Both the position numbers and the translations under genes were made by a program. 64,000 nucleotides of DNA, from contig NC_090765.1 of assembly GCF_036898095.1 (NCBI RefSeq), forward strand, positions 26,627,690 through 26,691,689, in the 5' to 3' direction. Under the pieces are notes generated by a model. It saw only the letters and a program-made list of their open reading frames with translations, was not told where the DNA came from and made no database searches. Origin of the DNA: Palaemon carinicauda. Its lineage: Eukaryota; Arthropoda; Malacostraca; Decapoda; Palaemonidae. Of the stretch, positions 55,356 to 64,000 are shown piece by piece. Within the stretch, counting starts at the first letter, position 1. The number at the start of each line of letters is the position of its first letter.

Positions 55356-56111
55356 AAACCTAACAGATGGCTCTGAATCATAGTGGTCATTGTTACCAGA
55401 GGCAGTCCTTAACGGACGGTGTTCTCAGACTGACCATTCTTTCCCTGACCTCTTCATGAGCTTCATATGATTTTGACCTCGCTTCCGGTTCCACGAGAAA
55501 ATCATAATTGTTTTTCAAGTTTAAACCAATATTTCAAAACCATCATTGAAAACCCCTAATTAAAAATTACTTTAAATCTGAAAATAAAATGAAACGTTCA
55601 AACAAGACAATTCAATTCAAGCAATGGGATAGTATCATACGAATAACAAAACCGGGGAAGAAAACCACGAATAAGATATGTAAATGAGAACGTCAACGGA
55701 GACAGAATTCCTCATCACAATAATTATCATCTCTTCAACAGTGCAACAGGAGACCATTGCCAAGGACTCCATATGAAGGAAAGATTATTGTAGGAGGTAA
55801 GGTTATTTTACTGTCTCAGACTGGCCTAATATACATAAATCTTAGTTCTATTCTAAAATTCGCGATATTATTATAAAACATATGCTAATTCTACAGTATT
55901 CTAAAATTCGCAATATTATAAAAAAACGCTAATCATTGTACAAAAAATTATTTAAAAAAAAATATTGACATGACTAAAAAAAGTTAGAATACGGCTTTCC
56001 GTGGCCATAAAAATAGCCCGCTTTCAAGTCATTAAGAGACAAAGAGGAACTCACATACTTGGTTCTTTATGCTTCATTTTTAACACATTCCTTACTTTTC
56101 CCCTCTATCTC

Positions 56112-56149
56112 TTGTGTGTGTGTGGTGTGTGTGTGTGTGTGTGTGTGTG
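56112..56149. repeat. (GT)n microsatellite
   Basis: About 38 bp of GT with one GGT interruption. Confidence 0.93.
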
Positions 56150-56785
56150 GAAAAGGCGACCCCACCCAACCACCTAAACACGACGATGATACCGACTTCT
56201 CTATCATATCAAAATGACTTCTGTTCCGGCAACAAATAAAACAGGATGCACAGAGACACAATAAACAATAGATAACACCAAGAGTAAAAATAAAAATACT
56301 TTAATAAAAGGTCATAGAGAAATTAAAATAGCTTTCCGCTTACATCAAAAAGTGTATTATAAGAAAGAAAACAAGTAACATCCTTGATTGAGAAGTCGCT
56401 AAAACTAAATTAACCCAGTCGCAAAACCAGGCACGCAAGCAGAGAAAGAAAACACAAACAAACACAGACACCTACAGTACATCCTGCTTGCTGAGGCCAT
56501 GGGCAACGAGATCCCACATCCTGAACTTGAGAACCGGGGGAAAGAGAAAGATGAAGAAAGACAAGTCAAAAGGCATGGAGGAAAGGGGTAACAAGAAGAC
56601 TCGGCGACAAAGATGTAATAAATACAAGAAAGGGGGAGGATTAGAGAAAGAAACGTTATACATAGGAAAGGAAGTATATAAATAATAATACATAGGAACA
56701 CAAAAGAGAAGGCATACCAAACAGTGTTTGACAGGTAAGTCAAGAGTACGTGGGATATCAAGATCACTACTGCTCAAAGTTGTTG

Positions 56786-56830
<45 letters not shown>

Positions 56831-57183
56831 TTAAAAAGCAGTTTATGAAGCGAATGACTAATTACGTTATTCAACTTCCTCTTACGACACAGGATTCATG
56901 ACATCAACCCGTTAAAATGGAATGGAAAATAATTAATTGTTATATACTTTCCGTCATAGTCATTAACATTACTAACAATAATGAGCACCTTACCGTCAGT
57001 ACGAATCTTCCCCAAGACAAAGGGTCTCTTTTGAAAACATCTCATGTGATTGGGAGCTGTCAACATTTTTGGTCAATTATGTCTTCCTGCAATAGCAGGA
57101 GAATGTTCTGAGGCATTTTGCATGGCATAACAATTGCCCTAAGTCGGGTGATATCCTAGTTAGTATTGAAAAAAGGTATGTAT

Positions 57184-57187
<4 letters not shown>

Positions 57188-57219
<32 letters not shown>
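57188..57219. repeat. (AT)n microsatellite
   Basis: About 32 bp of AT followed by a CATACACA stretch. Confidence 0.93.
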
Positions 57220-57223
<4 letters not shown>

Positions 57224-57524
57224 CACACATACATATATACACACAGTGTATACTTCTCCGACTAGAGAAATGAAGGATTACGGAACAGGTCCATGCCCTG
57301 CCCAGTCTTGAGAGAAAAGCTGCACCCAGAAGTGATACAGCAACAGTCGCAGACGGGATTCTTCATACACGTAGAAAGAGAAAAAAAGTCCTTTTGGTTT
57401 TCTTTCTTAAAGCGTAACGAGTAGTCCAGTTGCACATGCACTCAATATGAACAGGAAGTACCACAAACCTATGTACTCAATATGAAGAAAAATTCTAGGG
57501 CACTGACGTTACAATAGCAGCACA

Positions 57525-57985
57525 TTATTATTATTATTATTATTACTATCCAAGCTACAACCCTAGTTGGAAAAGCAAGATGCTATAAGCCCAGGGGCTC
57601 CAACAGGGAAAAATAGCCCAGTGAGGAAAGGAAATAAGGAAATAAATAAATGAAGAGAACAAAATTAACAATAAATCATTCTAAAAACAGTAACGTCAAA
57701 ACAGACATGTCATATATAAACTATTAACAGCATCAAAAACAAATATGTCATAAATAAACTATAAAAGACTCATGTCCGTCTGGTCAACAAAAAAAGCATT
57801 TGCTCCAACTTTGAACTTTTGAAGTTCTACTGATTCAACCACCCGATTAGGAAGATAATTCCACAATTAGTAATAGAAATAAACTGTACTGGTGCAACAC
57901 TGGTGGAGTCAAAATTATAGCCAGCGCTACAGGAAACTTGAAATCTATAACAATTCAGTTGAACTAAAAACTAGGCATCTCTGTT
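57525..57985 (-). mobile_element. S2 retroposon copy, inverted, with (TTA)n end
   Basis: Starts with (TTA)n at 57525-57545, then AAGCTACAACCCTAGTTGG and GATGCTATAAGCCCAGGGGC, the reverse of the S2 tail. It continues to about 57985 through GAACTTTTGAAGTTCTACTG, giving a longer version of the family than the 45.8-kb copy. It is probably the 3' untranslated end of a LINE. Confidence 0.75.
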
Positions 57986-58037
57986 CATTATACCATGCAT
58001 GAACATGCACTATTGAAGAAATACTGGCACTACATTT

Positions 58038-58226
58038 GCGGAGAGAGAGAGAGAGAGAGAGAGAGGAGAGGAGAGGGAGAGAGAGGGAGAGAGAGAGAGA
58101 GAGAGAGAGAATGGGTAAGTGATAATTCCTTCCCCTTTCAAGTGCAGATCTTATGTCACATAAACGTCACCCGACTCCAAAGGTCACTGCATCTTTGGAT
58201 TACTTTTCATTCTTATTTTCCATATC

Positions 58227-58268
<42 letters not shown>
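58038..58268. repeat. Facing (GA)n and (CT)n arrays
   Basis: GA-rich 58038-58111 and pure CT 58229-58268 are separated by about 118 bp and are mutually complementary. Confidence 0.93.
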
Positions 58269-58271
<3 letters not shown>

Positions 58272-59147
58272 GTCCAAGAAAGTCGCTGAGGAAACGTTAG
58301 GGACCCTTTGACTGAGTATTTATCAAGTGGTTATGAACGAGAAGCTACTTGGCAACGAAGCAGCCGCTCGTGCTTTCTAATCAAGGAGAAATAAGGTATT
58401 AAAATCCGACTACCGCCGATAAACGTGTTCATGATGGGGATTAAATACCCTATTCTTCATGATATGTGCGATAAAACACTATTGGAAATCGAGGTATAGA
58501 GCTTCAGTGATCGAACTTATTTGGAACAAGGAGTCCCACCCCACTACACCCACCCCTGTCCTGCCCTACCCTGCCCTCCTCTCCTCTCAGCTCTCCTAAA
58601 ATTTTGAATACTGAAGACCAAGGCCGTTCTTCTAAGTAGAATTCCTTATCAAGAACTTTAAACAAACTCTTAAGATATTGCAATGAATAAAGGTATCTAT
58701 TTTTTATTTGCTGCCTAAATCTTCTAAAGCTCAAATTTCAATTAAGCAAGGAACTTCGAAAGTAGACTACAAAGAGAAAACTTTTAAATATGATTATTTT
58801 TGAATTTTTCCTTAGAACAATGCCACAGAGACAAGAAAATATCTTTAACAATTTTGACTAATTCATACGTTTGACAAGAACATGGGGATACTAATAAATT
58901 ACTAATTCCCCTAAAATTAAAGCCTTCTAAGAGTGACAGCAGGGTGTCGTATATGTTTCAAAATTTAAAAAAAACACATTAATGTAAAGTGAATAAGAAA
59001 AAAATTAAACTTACTACGAACAACTTACTTCGTCACTAAAAATAATTATTTTCATTTGCATCGTATTTGAAATAAGATGCACAAACTGCTGATTTTCACC
59101 TTGTTTTACAAAATGGGTTCAAAATTATTATTATATTCCATAAAGAG

Positions 59148-59466
59148 CAGTACCAGCTGAACTCGGTGAGTCCCTTGTTAGGCTGGGAGGAACGTAGAGA
59201 GTAGAGGTCCCTCTTTTTGTTTTTGTTTCCTTGTTGATGTCGGCTACCCCTCAAAATTGGGGGAAGTGCCTTGGTATATGTATGTATGTATGCATAAAGA
59301 GCAGAGTATACCAAACTTCACTTTCTTCTTTTTTGAGTCCCTTGTTAGGCTGGGAGGAACGTAGAGAGTAGAGGTCCCTCTTTTTTGTTTTTGTTTCCTT
59401 GTTGATGTCGGCTACCCCCCAAAATTGGGGGAAGTGCCTTGGTATATGTATGTATGTATGCATAAA
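59148..59466 (-). repeat. S1 repeat, two tandem copies, inverted
   Basis: Copies starting GAGTCCCTTGTTAGGCTGGG at 59168 and 59335 (period 167 bp), each ending in GTATGTATGTATGCATAAAG. They are the reverse complement of the 8522-8650 copy. Near identity of the two copies suggests a local tandem duplication after insertion. Confidence 0.9.
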
Positions 59467-61201
59467 GAGCAGAGTATCTCAAACTTCACTTTCTTCTTTC
59501 AAGAGGACGGCCTTCGTGATGACGAATGCATTTAAAGAAAGTCACTTCCCTCCGGATTTTCGAGCTACAGTAAAAACAGAAACCAACCCCAGACGAGAAC
59601 CGCCACAATGTTTGCATTGCTTAAATTCATTGTTTTGTGGGTCTCATTACCATACAATGACGACCTGTGTCCTAAAAGGTTCAACAAATATCAAAGACAT
59701 TTCAGGTCTTGTAATCGGTCACCTTCTCATTACTGCGCTCCCACACCTATTGCAATTACTGCAAGATCACGGCCCCTTCACAAACTGGGCGTGTCAGGCG
59801 AAATGGTGCACGAGAAGAATCAACGTCATAATGATATCATCTTCAAAAGGCTGAAAAATTACAAGGAATAAGCAAACACAACCAAATACGATTGAACGTG
59901 TTCGTGTATGGGCAAAAATTAATTCTTGGACATATTTCAGTTTGGTTTTGGGCCAAATTATTTATAAAAGTAGTCCGTCCGTTGGAAATATGTAACGATC
60001 AACAGGTATAACAACATGGCGCCACACTACTATTGTTATCGACTACGAAAACAAGATTATCTTTTAATCTTCCAAATAGATTTGTATGTAATTTTTACTT
60101 ATAACCATGGTTATTTGGTGGGGGAGTATTAATTCAAGTTTTGAAAAAAAACACTTCTACACCTAAGAACAATAGCTATATAATAATTACAAGCAAATAA
60201 AATGATACGTTAAAAATATATTGTTAGACAAAGACCAACTATTTCAAGAAACTTAAAAGTAGAGCGAAAATGTGTTCCAAATTCCGTTGGACTCGACCTT
60301 GGTGAAGAGAAGTCATGGATATAAGCATTCGTTGCGATATGTTTGAGGTTAGCAAGCCATCATAACCCGAAGTGTTGCATGATAGTACACAGTTACTCGT
60401 CGGCAATGGCATCTTAGCATACAACTGTACTCTTTAAAAGTGGAAATTTCAAGCAACTTCTGATTGTTGTCAAACACACACTGCACGAGATATTCTATGC
60501 TTCCTATAAACAATACGAAAAAGGGTTTTTAAAGAAACGGATACTGACATCGGAATTAAGTTTTCAAGCAAATGATAATGCAGGTCTCGGCAGGTCATCT
60601 GGTGCTTTAGACTTTGCTCACGATAAGTATGAGGAATTGAATAAAGCAAAACAGCATTCCAGTCTGAGGGAAGCAGAAATTAAAACATCCACCAAAAATA
60701 ACCCCCTGACAAGAGGTATACCAGAGGTAGCGAGGGGTCGAGAACGATCCCAGAAAGGGATTTATTTTTCTGTAATTTCTATTGTGCTTCTGTAACCATA
60801 TGCAGTGCATGAGATACTTGGTAGCTAGTTGAGGTGTGGTGGGTTGTAACTAAGTTGAAGAATGGCACCATTCCCAAATTGGAAATTTACATCAACAACA
60901 ACTTAGGCGCAGCGGAGATAGGAAGTAAGATGATAACATTAGGTAAATACTGTTTGAAGGAGCAATACAGTTATTACTATCATAATAAGTTTAGATATAA
61001 ACAGTTCTTAATAGTAAATAATATAACCTACTGCATTTCATTTTAAAAAGGGTAAAGGGAAGAAATGTTGAATGCAGGCAGCAGAGTAGGTTCCTAACTG
61101 GATAAGACCGATTCAGTTCACGTAAAAATTGTAATTCCTTTACATATTTCTCACCTTGTTATTGGGCTTAATATATTTTAAACGAACTTAAGTTGAACCT
61201 A

Positions 61202-61203
<2 letters not shown>

Positions 61204-61251
<48 letters not shown>

Positions 61252-61336
61252 TTTTTGTCATTTCTATCAATCATTGATGAAAGTTTATCTCATATTTACT
61301 TTCGTTTTCTTGGCTTGCCATATCTAATCAGTTTTG

Positions 61337-61386
<50 letters not shown>
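61204..61386. repeat. Facing (GA)n and (CT)n arrays
   Basis: Pure GA at 61204-61247 and pure CT at 61340-61386 with a 92-bp spacer; the arms are complementary. Confidence 0.95.
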
Positions 61387-62085
61387 AAACTATTCAAAGC
61401 TAACAAGAGTTTAAGTGTTGCCACATCTACTTTTGTTCTTGTTCTTTAACTTTCCTACTTCATAATTGAAAGGCTTCTAGTTATTCAAGATCCCAGTAGT
61501 ACTCCTTGACCCTCGTCCACTCAATTTCTTAACTTTCTGAGTCCGTTTCTCTCGAGTTGCAATAAAACGAAAGTTTCGAGCTTAAAAACTTGACTGACTT
61601 CGAAGGAAATCCCCTTAATCGACCCACGAATTATATTAATCATTCAATCCAATGAAAATAGAGTTTGAAAAGTAGTAACCACACCTCAAAAGAAAAAGAG
61701 ATTTCCATTACCATATTGCCTGGAAACAGTAAATGAAACTGAATTGCACTACCAATTAAAACACTTCTACAATAAGAATGACATAAAAAATGCCCGTGTT
61801 AACGTCGGCCTCATACAAGCAGCAAATTAATCCAGGTTAAATATCGATGAGGCTGACCTGGAATCTCACTGCTCGTTATAACCATTAACCTTTCAGGACT
61901 GAAGGTCAAGTTAGGTCACAGCAGGAATACTCCAGCTTTCTTGTTTCCTCGTATTGTAGCTGGATGAATTTTATATCAAAGCCACACTTGCAGAACGATT
62001 CAATTCAGCCAAACATATCGCTGACTTTGCTGGTGCAAATAGAATCTTTGACGAAGAGGGTATAGAATGGGGTTATATCCTGTCG

Positions 62086-62144
<59 letters not shown>
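62086..62144. repeat. Compound (AT)n(GT)n microsatellite
   Basis: About 20 bp of AT followed by about 38 bp of GT. Confidence 0.94.
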
Positions 62145-62145
<1 letters not shown>

Positions 62146-62282
62146 TGAACCTTTACCAAAGGTCTTTTTCCAATTTCCCTTTAAAAGGGAGCAGTACCAT
62201 GAATACAGGGCTCTGTAATTTTTCGTAACTGTAATTTTAATGGTAAGGTTTCCTGCCCAACATATTTCTTTCTCCCACGAGA

Positions 62283-62332
62283 TGTGGGGAGGGGGCCCTG
62301 GGGAGGGGGGTCTGGGGAGGGGGCCTTTGGAT
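62283..62332. other. G-rich tract, plus strand
   Basis: Repeats of GGGGAGGGGG, including GGGGAGGGGGCCCTGGGGAG, with at least five G-runs, so it is quadruplex-capable. Confidence 0.6.
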
Positions 62333-62536
62333 CTTTAGCCTGGAATTAATCGCAGACCCATATATCTTCAGCAGAGTGCTGTACCTCTTTAATAAAATCG
62401 TTAGACGAATGCTTGACTAATTTGATGCTATGGCCACTGACCAATCTCTAGTGCTGGTACAACTGAGTTTTATAATAATTGATCGAATCTGAGCGTAATT
62501 TGATCTCCAGGCCCAAACAGAGAGGTTACAGGGATT

Positions 62537-62565
62537 TATATATATATATATATATATACACACAG

Positions 62566-62598
<33 letters not shown>

Positions 62599-62769
62599 GC
62601 GCGTCTGAAACTAGAGAGCAACTTTAGGACGATGACGGTGCTGGTATTTTGCCATGGTTTTTTGGGGGCCATACTTGAAAGTCATGTTAATGAGACAGAA
62701 ATGAGGGGAGAGGATTCAAGGCGGGAAGAGGATTTCTTAGGGATGTGCGTATATGTATATGTATAGAAA

Positions 62770-62828
<59 letters not shown>

Positions 62829-62845
62829 CACACACATATATATAG
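62537..62845. repeat. Mixed (AT)n/(CA)n arrays
   Basis: Blocks at 62537-62600 and 62768-62845 with AT-CA-AT structure. Confidence 0.92.
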
Positions 62846-62911
62846 TTAGACACAATCTCGAATAAATCCTTCTCCCTTCCCCCCCCCCCACCTCATTTTT
62901 GTCTCTTTATC

Positions 62912-63313
62912 ATGACCTTCAAGTCTGACCCCCCCAAAACCCAGGTCAAGATACCATCATCATCTGAAGTTGTTCTCCCAGTTTCAAAAGCAGATGATCC
63001 TTCTCGAATGGCAAAGCAAGTGCAAGAGGAACCACCACTGGGATTCTCATTGTGCTTTGGGTCAGGCGAAAACCTTCTGAAGAGAGAGACACAGTCTACT
63101 AAAAACAAGAGTTTCTCATGTACAGAATTTGGGACATTGGCCCGACCCTGGGACAGAGGTACGACTGGGGAAGAACATCGCAGTTACACTCTTAAGCAAA
63201 CGCTGAATAGGTTGGACTGGATTTGGACTAAAAGAAGCTCCGCCGAAAGCAAAGATGATCAAAAAGTGGGTGCAGCTTGGGTCCGTTCGGACGCTGCAAA
63301 AACCTTTAGGTAA
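62912..63313 (+). other. Isolated 133-codon open frame, unknown
   Basis: Starts MTFKSDPPKTQVKIPSSSEV and ends TKRSSAESKDDQKVG...AAKTFR, stop at 63313. It is hydrophilic and has no domain that I recognise. The antisense strand is also largely open, and base composition is richer in G+C than around it. It could be part of an unrecognised transposon, a single-exon gene or chance. I give it no function. Confidence 0.2.
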
Positions 63314-63454
63314 CATACAGTGCATGACGTGAGGTGCACTGATGACACTTACCAACAACAGTGGCTTTCAATTTACAATTACCTATTCAATTTACAATTA
63401 ATCAATTCAATGTCAGAAATTTAGAAAACTATATGTACCAGTATACACGCGCGC

Positions 63455-63496
63455 GCGCAAACACCATACACACACATATATATATATATATACACA

Positions 63497-63540
<44 letters not shown>

Positions 63541-63541
63541 A
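63455..63541. repeat. (CA)n, (AT)n and (GA)n blocks
   Basis: A (CG)n/(CA)n stretch with AT and then GA arrays, all short. Confidence 0.9.
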
Positions 63542-63962
63542 TTTGATATTTATAATTTGAATTTGATATCTATTATTAACGTTGCCAAGAGAAAGCCTTC
63601 ACATACTTGGCAAATATAAGCAACACTAAAGTAATAATTTCAAAGACAGGAATATTTGCAACGAACGGACTGGATACGGAAGAACAAAAATCAGACAAGA
63701 TCATCATAAAATAGCGACACTAGAATTGCTAAACATTTCCAGGAAGAGATGCAAAATTCATATTTGCGAGAAAGGAGGAAAATAAAATTTAACGTGAGAA
63801 AAAAAAGACCAGTTTCTCTGAGAATCCCCTCAAATATTCATGACACATTTCCGGGAAAAGAGAACAAGGCTTGGATTGATGTAACAAGAGAAACACACAT
63901 GCAAAGGATCACAGGCAGATTTCTGGCATAGTTTTCAGGTTTAAGTATGTATGTATATATTA

Positions 63963-64000
63963 CTGGCTAAGCTACAACCCTAGTTAGAAAAGCAGGATGC
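63963..64000 (-). repeat. S2 repeat tail, cut by the window end
   Basis: CTAAGCTACAACCCTAGTTA, then AAAAGCAGGATGC, the reverse-oriented S2 end. The copy continues beyond the window. Confidence 0.85.

Larger units (their letters stand above)
52037..64000. other. Upstream 12 kb: no exon recognised
   Basis: I searched both strands for LDLa, SEA, signal-peptide-like and transposase patterns and found none convincing. The stretch is dominated by microsatellites, poly-A tracts (52195-52220 and 56786-56828) and dispersed repeats. It may be the long 5' intron or promoter-distal DNA of the LDLa gene. Confidence 0.5.

Noticed and set aside
55103..55390. 95-codon minus-strand Pro/His-rich frame
   Set aside because: Reverse side of the G-rich tract; no start context or homologue recognised.
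56405..56777. Overlapping hydrophobic minus-strand frames of 101 and 120 codons, considered as membrane proteins
   Set aside because: Composition reflects an A/G-rich plus strand; the two frames overlap, and there is no recognisable family.
59399..59871. Overlapping 151- and 87-codon frames on the plus strand
   Set aside because: The first begins inside the S1 repeat, neither has a recognised domain, and the two overlap in different phases.
60607..60810. 67-codon hydrophobic frame on the minus strand
   Set aside because: No splice, domain or signal-peptide context; its length is expected by chance.

Overview
The window reads as AT-rich nuclear DNA from an arthropod, most likely a decapod crustacean. 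Single-domain exons are separated by long introns full of (AT)n, (GA)n/(CT)n and (AAT)n arrays and dispersed repeats of the kind I remember from shrimp and crab genomes. The taxon is an inference from repeat and gene style. No bacterial signal, tRNA or rRNA gene was found.

One gene dominates. On the minus strand, 23 exons between 52036 and 4178 each encode exactly one LDL-receptor class A (LDLa) repeat. All 23 begin and end in phase 1, so any exon can be skipped or duplicated without breaking the frame. Together they give about 874 codons from 48 kb. Such a long uninterrupted LDLa run resembles the N-terminal half of arthropod perlecan (Drosophila Trol), but no Ig, laminin or EGF exon lies in the window, so that name is provisional. 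Both ends of the gene lie outside what I can recognise. The older exons (e1-e6, 40-52 kb) are diverse. From about e9 the exons fall into two sequence classes arranged R-Y-Y, R-Y-Y, which points to growth by duplication of three-exon blocks. Eleven of the 23 exons carry the hexamer TGCATG (the RBFOX-type UGCAUG) within about 45 nt upstream of the 3' splice site, an attractive candidate splicing code.

The introns hold a graveyard of mobile DNA. The intron between e17 and e18 carries a decayed DIRS-like tyrosine-recombinase retroelement (11104-17505) with 158-bp inverted repeats shared with an adjacent small element (10812-11103). The e18-e19 intron holds a broken repeat-associated ORF with a Cys-rich tail (7285-9165), itself split by a short dispersed repeat. 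Elsewhere are a LINE tail (733-1560), a piggyBac-like MITE flanked by TTAA (19881-20184), two Tigger/pogo-like relics (28652-30204 and 33157-34732), a large hairpin MITE (31166-31370), several minisatellites, and a 1-kb (AT)n-rich tract (46556-47548).

From 52037 to 64000 I see no exon: only repeats, G-rich tracts and paired GA/CT arrays. It may be a long 5' intron or upstream intergenic DNA.
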